Origin: JALJPB01 sp963933115 | GTDB lineage: Bacteria; Pseudomonadota; Gammaproteobacteria; Enterobacterales; Alteromonadaceae | Length of the DNA stretch: 64,000 nucleotides | Assembly: GCA_963933115.1 (NCBI GenBank) | Contig: CAWVSL010000010.1 | Coordinates: forward strand, 1-64,000 | Direction of reading: 5' to 3' | Shown here: piece after piece, positions 53,137 through 62,911 of the stretch | Layout: each line of letters opens with the position of its first letter | Numbering within the stretch: the stretch's first letter is position 1 | Notes under the pieces: generated by a model | What the model was told of the DNA's origin: nothing | Database searches by the model: none | The model's input: the letters and a program-made list of their open reading frames with translations, nothing else | Position numbers and translations under genes: made by a program

Positions 53137-55242
53137 TCAAGCATTTGAATATTGCTCACGATTAGCTAACCATCGGTTAATTAACGCCAGAGCATTATCA
53201 GGGTATTTTTGCCAAATCATATAAGCCGTTTGCTGAATTTCAGCAATAAGTGCAGCATCCCGGACAAGATCGGCTATTTTTAACTCAGCTAAACCTGTTT
53301 GACGAGTTCCCAGCAATTCGCCCGGCCCACGTATCTCTAAATCTTTTTCAGCGATAACAAAACCGTCATTTGACTCACGAAGAACTTTTAAACGTTTTAC
53401 TGCCGTTTTTGACAAAGGATTTTTGTACATCAATACACAATGAGAAGCTATGCTGCCACGCCCTACCCGGCCTCGAAGTTGGTGCAATTGAGCTAACCCT
53501 AAACGTTCAGGGTTTTCAATCACCATTAAACTGGCATTAGGCACATCAACGCCCACTTCAATAACAGTAGTAGCAACTAATAAATGCAATTCTCCTGCTT
53601 TAAATCTTGCCATGATTTCCTGCTTTTCAACAGGTTTCATTCGCCCATGTACGAGTCCAATTTTTAACTCGCCCAATTGTGCTTGTAAATATAGTGCAGT
53701 ATCCTCAGCGGCTTGGCATTGTAATACTTCCGACTCTTCAATGAGTGTGCATACCCAATAAATTTGTCGGTTCTCATTAAGTGCACTTTGCCGTATACGT
53801 TCAATGACGTCATCTCGACGAGTATCAGGTAAGGCTACGGTAGTTATTGGTGTTCGTCCCGGTGGAAGCTCATCAATAACGGAGGTGTCTAGATCCGCAT
53901 AAGCAGTCATTGCTAAGGTGCGCGGAATTGGTGTGGCCGTCATGATGAGTTGATGGGGGTAGTTACCATCAAAAGCGCCTTTCTCTCTTAATGATAACCT
54001 TTGATGGACACCAAACTTGTGTTGCTCATCAATAATAATTAACGTCAGTTTATCAAAAATCACTTTTTCTTGAAACAATGCGTGAGTACCGATAACGAGT
54101 TGCATCTCACCACAGGCAATATGTGTTAAAGCCTCTCGCCTTTCTTTAACTTTAGTTTTCCCTACTAACCAACCCACTTTAATATTGAGTGGTTCAAACC
54201 ATTTCTTAAAGTTTATTGCATGTTGTTCCGCTAATATTTCTGTTGGTGCCATTAGTGCAACTTGATAACCTTGGCCAATAGCCGTGAGTGCTGCGAGCCC
54301 TGCGACTAAGGTTTTACCTGAGCCAACATCGCCTTGTACCAAGCGCATCATCGGCATATTTTTTAATAAATCTTGACGTATTTCTTTAACAACGCGCGTT
54401 TGGGCATTGGTTGGTGAAAAAGGCAGCGATGCTAAAAAATCTTGATTAAGTTTTTCTTTAATACTCAAGCTAACCGCTTGGTGTTCTATTATTGTTTGCC
54501 TGAGTTTCAACATGCTCAGGTTATGAGCGACTAACTCTTCTTTAATCAACCGTAATTGTGCGGGATGTTTGCCTTCTTCTAGCTGGATGACCGAAGTTTC
54601 TGGTGGTGGTCGGTGAATTAGTGCTAATGCTTGTGCTAACGAATATGACTCAAGCACATATTCTTGGGGCAATAACTCTTCGACTTGACCTCGTGTTAGG
54701 CGAATTAACGCTTGATCAGTGAGCATTCTAAGAGAGACTTGACGAAGGCCATCTGTGGTCCGATAAACGGGAGTTAACGTTTCTTCAACAGGCGTTAATG
54801 GCTGGTCTTGATCAAGCGGTTTATATTCAGGATGGACTATCTCAAAACCCCGAGGACCTCGGTTTATCTCTCCATAACAGCGGATAGTTGAGCCTATCGA
54901 CAAGCTGTTTTTTTGACTAGCAGAGAAATGAAAAAATCTAAGGTTAATAACGCCGGTGCCGTCATTAAGGCTCACCACTAACATTCGCTTTTTACCATTC
55001 ACTATTTGATTGTCGGTGATTTCACCAACAATATTGGTATGAGTGCCCGGTAATAAATCACGAATAGTAGTAATGCGTGTTCGGTCTTCATACCGCAATG
55101 GCAGATGAAATAATAGGTCTTGCAGCGTATGTAAGTTTATTTTTTCAAGTTTTTTTGCCATGCCCGGACCAACACCCTTTAAAGTGGTGACTGGCGTATG
55201 GGCAAGATTGCTAATGCCATTAGGTTGAGGTTTGTTATTCAT
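53137..55242 (-). CDS. recG: ATP-dependent DNA helicase RecG
   Basis: A 701-residue helicase that regresses forks. The wedge domain (about 25-190) begins TPVTTLKGVGPGMAKKLEK; Walker A is GDVGSGKTLVA; DEQH is IIIDEQHKFGV. ATG 55242 overlaps trmH by 8 bases and is chosen; ATG 55260 is possible but lies deeper in trmH. Part of the conserved gmk-rpoZ-spoT-(ridA)-trmH-recG block. Confidence 0.95.
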   Translation of the reverse strand: MNNKPQPNGISNLAHTPVTTLKGVGPGMAKKLEKINLHTLQDLLFHLPLRYEDRTRITTIRDLLPGTHTNIVGEITDNQIVNGKKRMLVVSLNDGTGVINLRFFHFSASQKNSLSIGSTIRCYGEINRGPRGFEIVHPEYKPLDQDQPLTPVEETLTPVYRTTDGLRQVSLRMLTDQALIRLTRGQVEELLPQEYVLESYSLAQALALIHRPPPETSVIQLEEGKHPAQLRLIKEELVAHNLSMLKLRQTIIEHQAVSLSIKEKLNQDFLASLPFSPTNAQTRVVKEIRQDLLKNMPMMRLVQGDVGSGKTLVAGLAALTAIGQGYQVALMAPTEILAEQHAINFKKWFEPLNIKVGWLVGKTKVKERREALTHIACGEMQLVIGTHALFQEKVIFDKLTLIIIDEQHKFGVHQRLSLREKGAFDGNYPHQLIMTATPIPRTLAMTAYADLDTSVIDELPPGRTPITTVALPDTRRDDVIERIRQSALNENRQIYWVCTLIEESEVLQCQAAEDTALYLQAQLGELKIGLVHGRMKPVEKQEIMARFKAGELHLLVATTVIEVGVDVPNASLMVIENPERLGLAQLHQLRGRVGRGSIASHCVLMYKNPLSKTAVKRLKVLRESNDGFVIAEKDLEIRGPGELLGTRQTGLAELKIADLVRDAALIAEIQQTAYMIWQKYPDNALALINRWLANREQYSNA

Positions 55243-55942
55243 CGAGGCGTTGCCAAGCATCCTTACTCATTTGCATTTTCTGCCACCACTCTTCGTTAGC
55301 CACAATTTGACCTTCTTCATCAATTTCAGGATAAGGTAACCCTTTACGCTGACAGGCTTCGGCAAAAATAGGGTGACCGCCCTGAAATAGCACTTTTTGG
55401 CGTCGCTGTTCAGGTAATCTAGCGTTGTTGTACATACCCGCTATTTGGCGCTGACGTTGAGCTTCATAGAGCACCACTGAGCAAGCAACCGAAACATTAA
55501 GTGATTGCACCATACCTACCATCGGAATAACAATATCTTGATCAGCCATGGCTAAGGCAATATCAGATGCACCAAACTTCTCTTGGCCTAAAATTATCGC
55601 TGTTGGCTTGGTATAATCAATTTCACGAAAATCAACAGCCGTATCAGAAAGGTTAGTCACTAATATCTGCATACCTTGAGCTTTTAGCGTATTAATTGCG
55701 TCTTCTGTTTTACTATAGCTGTGTACATCGATCCAATTTTGACTACCCGCGGCACTACCCCCACTGACTCGCATTTGCTCATTTTTCCAAATAGCGTGAA
55801 CATCACTCAAACCAACAGCATCACAGGTTCTGATCACTGCAGCTAAGTTATGAGTTTTATGAACACCTTCCATACAGACGGTTAAGTCGGGTTGGCGCTT
55901 GTCTAACATGTCTTTAATACGTTGATGTCTTTCGGGTGTCAT
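55235..55942 (-). CDS. trmH: tRNA (guanosine(18)-2'-O)-methyltransferase TrmH
   Basis: A 235-residue SPOUT methyltransferase for Gm18 in tRNA. It opens MTPERHQRIKDMLDKRQPDL; motif 1 includes NLAAVIRTCDAVG, and the knot region IILGQEKFGAS, then IPMVGMVQSLNVSVA. It is coupled to recG by overlap. Confidence 0.95.
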   Translation of the reverse strand: MTPERHQRIKDMLDKRQPDLTVCMEGVHKTHNLAAVIRTCDAVGLSDVHAIWKNEQMRVSGGSAAGSQNWIDVHSYSKTEDAINTLKAQGMQILVTNLSDTAVDFREIDYTKPTAIILGQEKFGASDIALAMADQDIVIPMVGMVQSLNVSVACSVVLYEAQRQRQIAGMYNNARLPEQRRQKVLFQGGHPIFAEACQRKGLPYPEIDEEGQIVANEEWWQKMQMSKDAWQRLDE

Positions 55943-55979
55943 TTCATTTGCTCAATAATTACAATATCAAAATTTTTAG

Positions 55980-56369
55980 TTAATCTACGTTTGGCAAATC
56001 CATAATGCCGTCAATTTCAATTTCTACATCTTTTGGTAAACGAGAAACTTGAACGGCGGCACGAGCAGGATAAGGTTCATCAAAATATTTACTCATAACT
56101 TCATTTACTGTGGCAAAATTACTTAAGTCTGTCATAAAAATATTAACTTTAACCATATCATTAATAGTGCCGCCTGCAGCTTCACATACACTAACAAGGT
56201 TTTTAAACACTTGTTCCGTCTGTTCAGTAAAACCACCTTCAATCACTGTCATCGTTTCAGGGATAAGAGGGATTTGACCTGAAAGGTAAACCGTATTTTT
56301 TACTTTTACTGCTTGACTATAAGTACCGATTGCACTTGGCGCGTTGTCTGTAGAGATGATAGTTTTCAT
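55980..56369 (-). CDS. ridA: Rid-family 2-iminobutanoate/2-iminopropanoate deaminase
   Basis: A 129-residue RidA-type protein that removes reactive enamine/imine intermediates from PLP enzymes. The catalytic Arg lies in PARAAVQVSRLP near 104, and the C terminus VEIEIDGIMD is typical. It lies between spoT and trmH, where E. coli has no gene. Confidence 0.93.
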   Translation of the reverse strand: MKTIISTDNAPSAIGTYSQAVKVKNTVYLSGQIPLIPETMTVIEGGFTEQTEQVFKNLVSVCEAAGGTINDMVKVNIFMTDLSNFATVNEVMSKYFDEPYPARAAVQVSRLPKDVEIEIDGIMDLPNVD

Positions 56370-56415
56370 AATTATTTCCTGATGAATTTTAAATTTCTAT
56401 CTAATCAATGTAGTG

Positions 56416-58524
56416 TTATTTGTTTCGGATAACACGTTGAACATCAACTATTACTTTAATTTTTCTAATGATATTAGCAAGATGAATTCGGTCACGACAA
56501 GTAATTTCCATATCAATGGAATAAAGACCAGATTCTTTCTCTCCAGAATTTAAGGTATGGACGTTAGAGCCGCATTTAGCAATAATATTAGTTAATGAAG
56601 CTAATGCGCCTTGATGATTAATAATGACAATTCGGAGCTTAGCAATAAAGTCACGATCAATATCACCATCCCACTTTACTGGAAATAAATTCCCTCGTTC
56701 ATGACCTTTAATATTACGACAACCTTGCTGATGCACCATCAAACCTTTACCAGGGCTAAGGTAAGCAAGAATTGAATCACCAGGGATTGGCCGACAACAT
56801 TTACCATAACTGACCAGCATGCCTTCAGTACCTTTAATCGGCATTTTACCTTTTGAAGCAGGCGCTGTTAATTGAGAGTCTTCGGTAAATTCATCTGTTA
56901 GTTGTCTAGCAATACCAATACTCAAAGCATTACCTAAACCAATATTAACAATCAATTCATCGATACTGCCATTACCCGTTTCTTTAACGACTTGATCAAT
57001 TTTTTCTTGGTCAATATCGGTTAACTTATGACTGCCTAACGCATGACTTAATAAACGAGAACCTAACGCATGAGACTCAGTTTTCTCTTGTGAGCGTAAA
57101 TAGGTCCTAATTTGTAAGCGGGCCTTAGACGTTACCACAAAGTTTAACCAAGTCGCATTAGGACTAGCTGCTGATGATGTCACAACTTCAATGGTTTGCC
57201 CTGAATCAATTGAATGGCTGAGTGGAAAGGGTTTACGATCAACTTTTACGCCAACACATGAATTACCCACATCCGTATGGACAGCATAAGCAAAATCAAC
57301 AGCTGTTGCCCCCATCGGTAATTCAATAATACGACCATTGGGAGTAAAGACATAAATCTCTTCAGGGAAAAGCTCTGATTTTACATTTTCAATAAACTCA
57401 AATGAGCTACCCGCACTTTGTTGTAGCTCTAGTAATGATTGCATCCAGCGACGGGCTTTCATTTGTGATGTGGTGCCGCTGTCATCTCCGTTTTGTTTGT
57501 ACAACCAATGAGCAGCAATACCTTTATCAGCCATTTGATCCATATCGTTGGTACGAATTTGAATCTCAACAGGAATGCCATGTGGGCCAATAAGTGAGGT
57601 ATGTAATGATTGATAACCGTTAGTCTTGGGAATAGCGATATAATCTTTAAAACGAGACTCTATCGGCTTGAATAAGTTATGAACTGCGCCTAAAGCACGG
57701 TAACAATGATCGAACTTATCTTCAACAATCACTCTAAAGGCATAAATATCCATCACTTCAGTAAACATTAATTCTTTATTGAGCATTTTTTTATAAATAG
57801 AATAAAGATGTTTTTCACGGCCGACAACTTGAGCCTTAATACCACTTTCTTTTAAACGAGCTGCCAACTCTTCGGTGATGTTATTAATAATTTCTTTACG
57901 ATTACCCCTAGCTTGTTTAACCGCTGATTTTAATGCTCTAGCTCGCATGGGATACAGAGCCTCAAAGCCTAAGGTTTCAAGTTCATTTTTGATACCATGA
58001 ATACCAAGACGATTAGCAATGGGGGCGTAAATTTCTAGCGTTTCACGGGCAATCCGTCGACGCTTTTCAGGACGTAAAGACTCCAACGTCCTCATGTTAT
58101 GGGTTCGGTCGGCAAGTTTAATTAGAATAACGCGGATATCTTGCACCATGGCAAGTATCATTTTACGGAAGTTTTCCGCTTGCATTTCTTCTTTATTATT
58201 AAATTTTAATTTATCAAGCTTGCTAACACCCTCGACAAGTTCAGCAACGGTATGACCAAATAACTCCCCAAGTTCAGCTTTAGTTACCGGAGTATCCTCG
58301 ATGACATCATGAAGCAGTGCTGCCATCAACGTCTCATGGTCAAGGTGCATGTGAGCTAGATTAATTGCTACAGCGACGGGGTGCGTAATGTAGGGATCAC
58401 CACTTGAGCGCATTTGGCCTTCGTGAGAATCTCTCGCAACCAAATAGGCTTTTTTAAGTTGGTCGACTTGCACTTTTGAGAGGTAAAGGGAGGCTAGCTC
58501 TTTTAATGGTTCAAATAGGTACAC
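56416..58524 (-). CDS. spoT: Bifunctional (p)ppGpp synthase/hydrolase SpoT
   Basis: A 702-residue stringent-response enzyme. The HD hydrolase keeps H72-D73 and E77-D78 in LLHDVIEDT. The synthetase region (MDIYAFRVIV to TNGYQSLHTSL), a TGS domain (IYVFTPNGRIIELP), and a C-terminal ACT domain follow. It starts GTG with AGGAG 9 bases before. A terminator separates it from rpoZ. Confidence 0.96.
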   Translation of the reverse strand: MYLFEPLKELASLYLSKVQVDQLKKAYLVARDSHEGQMRSSGDPYITHPVAVAINLAHMHLDHETLMAALLHDVIEDTPVTKAELGELFGHTVAELVEGVSKLDKLKFNNKEEMQAENFRKMILAMVQDIRVILIKLADRTHNMRTLESLRPEKRRRIARETLEIYAPIANRLGIHGIKNELETLGFEALYPMRARALKSAVKQARGNRKEIINNITEELAARLKESGIKAQVVGREKHLYSIYKKMLNKELMFTEVMDIYAFRVIVEDKFDHCYRALGAVHNLFKPIESRFKDYIAIPKTNGYQSLHTSLIGPHGIPVEIQIRTNDMDQMADKGIAAHWLYKQNGDDSGTTSQMKARRWMQSLLELQQSAGSSFEFIENVKSELFPEEIYVFTPNGRIIELPMGATAVDFAYAVHTDVGNSCVGVKVDRKPFPLSHSIDSGQTIEVVTSSAASPNATWLNFVVTSKARLQIRTYLRSQEKTESHALGSRLLSHALGSHKLTDIDQEKIDQVVKETGNGSIDELIVNIGLGNALSIGIARQLTDEFTEDSQLTAPASKGKMPIKGTEGMLVSYGKCCRPIPGDSILAYLSPGKGLMVHQQGCRNIKGHERGNLFPVKWDGDIDRDFIAKLRIVIINHQGALASLTNIIAKCGSNVHTLNSGEKESGLYSIDMEITCRDRIHLANIIRKIKVIVDVQRVIRNK

Positions 58525-58643
58525 CTAAAACTCCTGAACGATGAAAAATTGGTGAGAATATTGTTTTACAACTATGTCTAAAGAATACGTGTATTTAAGG
58601 TCAAAGCCAAATAATTCAATGGTTATTAAAGGCTTTTTATAAA

Positions 58644-58685
58644 AATAAAAAAACGCGTAACAATAAATAATATTATTACGCGTTT
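58644..58685 (-). terminator. Terminator between rpoZ and spoT
   Basis: AAACGCGTAA (58651-58660) pairs with TTACGCGTTT (58676-58685), with an inner AATA/TATT pairing after one mismatch. On the minus strand a T-rich tail follows. It lies just after rpoZ. Confidence 0.85.
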
Positions 58686-58712
58686 AATGTTTATAGATTG
58701 ATAAAAATCAGA

Positions 58713-59003
58713 CTATAAAATAGGGTCTTCTTGCTGGCCACCAACAATTGCAGCTACTGCATCTAATTCAGCGGTATCTTGTTGGATTTGAGTATTGCGG
58801 TCATAACCATCCATGATTTCGCTGGTAATTAAACCCGCTTCAATTTCACGTAAAGCTAATACTGTTGGTTTGTCATTTTCTAACTCAACCAAAGGATCTT
58901 TTCCACCCGTTGCAATTTGACGGGCACGACGTGATGCAACTAGCACCAAATCAAAACGATTACCGACTTTGTCTACGGCATCTTCAACAGTTACGCGAGC
59001 CAT
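58713..59003 (-). CDS. rpoZ: RNA polymerase omega subunit
   Basis: A 96-residue protein (MARVTVEDAVDKVGNRFDLVLVASRRARQ) that binds the beta' subunit and forms part of a ppGpp site. The ATG at 59003 has GGAGA 6 bases before; the frame is open upstream to 59081 but only this start fits the family. It is 88 bases after gmk. Confidence 0.97.
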   Translation of the reverse strand: MARVTVEDAVDKVGNRFDLVLVASRRARQIATGGKDPLVELENDKPTVLALREIEAGLITSEIMDGYDRNTQIQQDTAELDAVAAIVGGQQEDPIL

Positions 59004-59091
59004 TTGGTCTCTCCAACAATCAAAATTTATAAAATAGCTGCGTAGTTTACTGATCCCTTTGTTATTAAGCAAGCAAAGCATCCGGCTATTT

Positions 59092-59754
59092 TCAATCTAA
59101 AATACTTGTTAGTTCAATAAATAAAGGTTTAAATTTTTCTGCCTGTTGGCTTTGCTTCAATCTTTGATTACTGACGATAGTGTTTAAATCACTTAGGGCT
59201 TGCTCAAAAACATCATTAACGATGATGTAATCAAATTCCTCAAAGTGTGAGCATTCACTTCGAGCAGCGGCCATACGTGCATTAATTATTTCATCTGAGT
59301 CTTGGCCACGACCGCGTAAACGATTTTCTAATGCTTCTTTTGAAGGAGGACAAATAAAGATAGTTGTCACTTCAGGCTTTTTCATTCGCACTTGCTGGGC
59401 GCCTTGCCAATCGATATCTAAAAATACATCTATACCTTGAGCAAGTTGATCATCTATTGCTTTTTCAGAGGTTCCATAGTAATTACCAAAAACCTCTGCA
59501 TATTCATAAAACGCATTTTGAGCTATTTTATTCTTAAATTCACTGACTGAAACGAAGTGATAATGCTCACAGTCATTCTCACCTGGGCGAGCATCTCGGG
59601 TGGTATGTGATACGGACACTTGCATTTTTCGAGCTTCTTGTGGCTCTTCTGAAAAGTCCTTTACCTTTGCTGGATTTAGCAATGCATTGATTAAACTAGA
59701 TTTACCTGCTCCACTAGGTGCAGATAGAATAAATAAATTACCACTTACTATCAC
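59092..59754 (-). CDS. gmk: Guanylate kinase
   Basis: A 220-residue kinase converting GMP to GDP. The P-loop is SAPSGAGKSS (11-20), with VSVSHTTRDARPGE and the later DIDWQGAQQVR. The start is GTG at 59754 with AGGAAA 8 bases before. E. coli Gmk is 207 residues; this has an insert near 30-42 (KVKDFSEEPQEAR). Confidence 0.96.
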   Translation of the reverse strand: MIVSGNLFILSAPSGAGKSSLINALLNPAKVKDFSEEPQEARKMQVSVSHTTRDARPGENDCEHYHFVSVSEFKNKIAQNAFYEYAEVFGNYYGTSEKAIDDQLAQGIDVFLDIDWQGAQQVRMKKPEVTTIFICPPSKEALENRLRGRGQDSDEIINARMAAARSECSHFEEFDYIIVNDVFEQALSDLNTIVSNQRLKQSQQAEKFKPLFIELTSILD

Positions 59755-60137
59755 AAAAATTTCCTTTTACTACGTTAAATTATATGGAGTTCTAATTTCA
59801 AGTTAAAAACTAATGGGTCAGTTTACTATGCTAGCGCTCGTAGCTCAAATGAAGCCTTTTAATCATCGATAACTATAAAGATAACGTCAATCCAATATGA
59901 CTTAGGTAACGCAAAGCCTTCTTTTGGTTTGTTAAGCAAACTCTAATTTAAATATGGGCTGAGTTAATCTTTTCATCAATAAACGATTACCCTAATTAAC
60001 ATTGAGATTAAAACATTAGCTAATTAAAATAAGTTAATAACTTTGTATAAAAAATTAATAATGAACTTTATTGTTGTCCGCTACTCTTAACCTGTAGATT
60101 AAGTTTATTCCCCTCAACTTAGTGTTTCATGTTTTAT
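59755..60137. other. Intergenic region between gmk and the MltA-like gene
   Basis: No gene is found. It contains the divergent promoter region for gmk and, on the plus strand, whatever transcript ends at the orphan terminator at 60138. Confidence 0.4.
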
Positions 60138-60166
60138 AGCACGTTTTATAATACGTGCTTTTTTTT
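60138..60166 (+). terminator. Orphan terminator, possible sRNA end
   Basis: AGCACGT (60138-60144) and ACGTGCT (60153-60159) pair around an 8-base loop and are followed by an eight-T run. No plus-strand gene lies upstream for about 11 kb, since everything from 49246 to 59754 is on the minus strand. An unannotated transcript probably ends here; its 5' end is not clear. Confidence 0.7.
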
Positions 60167-60212
60167 GTTCAAAATTTGAAGCTTCATAAACAATAATATT
60201 TGCAGGTACAAA

Positions 60213-60234
60213 ATTGACACGATAATATGTCAAT
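60213..60234. promoter_or_regulatory. Palindromic operator candidate upstream of the MltA-like gene
   Basis: ATTGACA-CGATAATA-TGTCAAT has 7-bp perfect arms. It lies about 95 bases before the start codon and also contains a TTGACA -35 sequence. Confidence 0.4.
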
Positions 60235-60329
60235 AGTGAAGTGTTTATCAAATTATTATCTAAATACAAGATAATAATGCCGTTATATAAATTATAATGA
60301 TGGCTTTATTAGAGTAAAGGTTAAACTTT

Positions 60330-61475
60330 ATGGACAAATTTTTTTATCCCGTTATTTTATTCCTTTTATTGACGGCTCAGGCCTATGCATTTGAATTTTC
60401 GATAGAAAATCCTCAAAATTTAGGCCAAATATCCTCAAATAATAATGAAGACCTGTGTGAAGTTGCTAAAAATACTGAACGTTATCTTAATTTATATGCT
60501 GACGATCATTTTGCAGTACATGCCGGTAAAATTAGTTCTGACAATTTCACTGTAGAACGTGTTAAAAATACCTTGGCTTTTATTTGCAAAATAAACGAGG
60601 AAGATAGTCAAACCGATCGTCCAAGCCGACTAAATAATACTACTTATTTATCACAAAATTTTGATTTTTATCGTTGGACACCGGATAAAGCTTATGCAAA
60701 TAGCATAGCGACTAAAAGTACCAACACCAACAAAATCCGAATGTTAAATAATATTCCTACAAAAAAGATTTTGTTAACAAAATATTATACTAAATTACTC
60801 AACGGTAGCTCAGTACAAACCCAAAAGTATAGCCAAGCACTTTATGCTCTTCCATTTGATGAAAAAAACTTAACGCTAAAACAAGCTGAACAGAACAAAA
60901 GTCAATTAAACCGATATAAATATACTCGGCAACAAATCATCTCAGGTCTGTTAATTAAAAATAATTTAGCCAAGCCACTTATATGGCTTAGTGAAGAAGC
61001 CCTTCATGATGTCCTATTGCAAGGTACTGGCGTATTAAATGTAAACGGCAAGGTCCGCTATTTTAACGTTCATCGAAATAACGGCATTGCATATGATTAT
61101 ACGATGGGAAAACGTGAGCAACCTCGTTATTGGTATTTTATAGAAACACCTGAGATTATGGGCTACGGCTATAATCAACAAAGTAAAATTGCGATTAAGC
61201 CTCAGGTAACTTTTGCTGGCAATGTGGCTGACTTAGGGCTAGGTAAATTAATTATGGTCAGCTACCCCATTAAGAATAGCGAGACAAAAGGTAGTAAAGA
61301 TTTTAAAACGGTCAGTCGCCTAGGTATATTAGCTGATCAGGGCGGTGCCTTTGATAACAACTTATTCCAACTCGACTTATTGGTTGACAGTTATCGCGGT
61401 TGGACCGATTACCACCAAGCAAATAAACACTTACCCGACTATACTAGAGCCTGGATTTTACTCCTCAAAGAATAG
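60330..61475 (+). CDS. MltA/3D-domain protein, putative lytic transglycosylase-like
   Basis: A 381-residue exported protein (signal about 1-20, AQAYA). The C-terminal half matches the MltA plus 3D domains: LQGTGVLNVNGKVRYFNVHRNNGIAY, then LADQGGAF with the presumed catalytic D336, and a second Asp (D349) in FQLDLL. The N-terminal half (21-220) is not recognised. Unlike E. coli MltA it has no lipobox, so it should be periplasmic or secreted. It may cleave peptidoglycan, but this is inferred. It is a single gene after the orphan terminator. Confidence 0.72.
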   Translation: MDKFFYPVILFLLLTAQAYAFEFSIENPQNLGQISSNNNEDLCEVAKNTERYLNLYADDHFAVHAGKISSDNFTVERVKNTLAFICKINEEDSQTDRPSRLNNTTYLSQNFDFYRWTPDKAYANSIATKSTNTNKIRMLNNIPTKKILLTKYYTKLLNGSSVQTQKYSQALYALPFDEKNLTLKQAEQNKSQLNRYKYTRQQIISGLLIKNNLAKPLIWLSEEALHDVLLQGTGVLNVNGKVRYFNVHRNNGIAYDYTMGKREQPRYWYFIETPEIMGYGYNQQSKIAIKPQVTFAGNVADLGLGKLIMVSYPIKNSETKGSKDFKTVSRLGILADQGGAFDNNLFQLDLLVDSYRGWTDYHQANKHLPDYTRAWILLLKE

Positions 61476-61529
61476 CCCTATTGAACTAAATATATAGGCG
61501 CATCAAAAGTTATAAAAAACAATGCAAAT

Positions 61530-61548
61530 GATATTGATTCTCATTAAG
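61530..61548. promoter_or_regulatory. Probable Fur box
   Basis: GATATTGATTCTCATTAAG matches 14 of 19 positions of the Fur consensus GATAATGATAATCATTATC. It is 95 bases before the porin start. The downstream porin, FMN-binding protein and PepSY-type protein would then be iron-responsive. Confidence 0.65.
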
Positions 61549-61642
61549 GTTTGTGATTTAATAGCTTTAGTTTGAATAAACACGCTATTTTTAATTACTT
61601 TATAACCCTGATCTCCATTAATATATTTACTTTACGGACCTT

Positions 61643-62824
61643 ATGATGAAAAAAACACTTATCGCCTCAACAATTGTTAGCCTTTTTATGAGTACAGCCG
61701 TTATTGCCAATGATGAAAGTCAAGAATTACGTGACATCATTAAACAACAGCAAGACGTCTTAAAAACACTAGAACAGCGTCTTGATCAAACAGAACAAAG
61801 ATTAGAAGCGACGGCTGACCAAATTGAGATGACGAACACTAGCAATATCTTTTCTGGCACTTCTCTTGGCGGCTACGGTGAACTTCATTACAATAATTAT
61901 GAAGACCAAGACGCCAAAATAGACTTTCATCGCTTTGTTTTATTTTTTGGTTATGAATTTTCTGACGATATCCATTTCTTTTCAGAATTTGAATTAGAAC
62001 ATTCGATTGCTGGTGACGGTAAAGCAGGTGAAGTTGAACTTGAACAAGCTTTTGTCGAAATCAACATTAATGAAAAAACATCTTCAAAAGTTGGTTTGTT
62101 TTTAATTCCGGTAGGTATTCTAAATGAAACGCATGAGCCGCCAACGTTTTATGGTGTTGAACGCAACGGTGTTGAGAAAAACATTATTCCTGCCACTTGG
62201 TGGGAAGCAGGTGCGGCAATTAACTATAAATTATCTGGTGGATTAGCGCTTGACGGGGCTATCACGAGTGGCTTAAACACCCTTGATGCAAATATTCGAA
62301 GTGGCCGTCAAAAAGTAGCAAAAGCTACTGCCGAAAATTTAGCCTATACCGGCCGTGTTAAATATACGGCTATTAATGGTTTAGAGCTGGCGGCGACATT
62401 ACAATATCAAACTGATATTACCCAAGGTGGTGCAGATCTCGCCGATGATGCAATGGCGGTTGATAAAGCTGATGCCACATTATTAGAAGCCCATGCCATT
62501 TATCAAGTACAAGATTTTACGGTTCGTGCCCTTTATGCCCGTTGGGATATTAATGGCGATGAAGCCAATATTTCAGGCCGTGATGAACAGACAGGCTGGT
62601 ATGTAGAGCCTTCTTATAAAATGAATGAAAAAGTGGGCGTATTTGCTCGTTATTCTGAATATGATAATCAAGCAGGTAATGATGAGTTAACGAAAGTAAA
62701 ATCAACCAGTGTCGGTATTAACTATTACTTGCATGAAAGTGTTGTTTTGAAAGCAGATTATGAAAACCTTGGTGGAGCTAAAGACTCAAAAGGTTTTAAT
62801 CTAGGCTTTGGTTACCAATTTTAA
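61643..62824 (+). CDS. Outer-membrane porin (OprO/OprP-like)
   Basis: A 393-residue outer-membrane protein with a signal peptide (cut near VIANDE), a coiled coil at about 28-62 (LRDIIKQQQDVLKTLEQRL) and a beta-barrel from about 70. The C terminus is GFGYQF, with the terminal Phe of barrel proteins. It resembles phosphate-selective-porin-type proteins (GYGELHYNNY, then FFGYEFSDDIHFFSEFELEH). The likely Fur box before it and the redox genes after it suggest a role in iron supply or use. The start could be ATG 61643 or 61646. Confidence 0.82.
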   Translation: MMKKTLIASTIVSLFMSTAVIANDESQELRDIIKQQQDVLKTLEQRLDQTEQRLEATADQIEMTNTSNIFSGTSLGGYGELHYNNYEDQDAKIDFHRFVLFFGYEFSDDIHFFSEFELEHSIAGDGKAGEVELEQAFVEININEKTSSKVGLFLIPVGILNETHEPPTFYGVERNGVEKNIIPATWWEAGAAINYKLSGGLALDGAITSGLNTLDANIRSGRQKVAKATAENLAYTGRVKYTAINGLELAATLQYQTDITQGGADLADDAMAVDKADATLLEAHAIYQVQDFTVRALYARWDINGDEANISGRDEQTGWYVEPSYKMNEKVGVFARYSEYDNQAGNDELTKVKSTSVGINYYLHESVVLKADYENLGGAKDSKGFNLGFGYQF

Positions 62825-62911
62825 AAATAATTAACGCTGACATGTCTTAATGAAAGGGTGAATAGTGTGAATGCATTATTCACCTTTGTCGTTAATTTAT
62901 AGTGGATTAAA

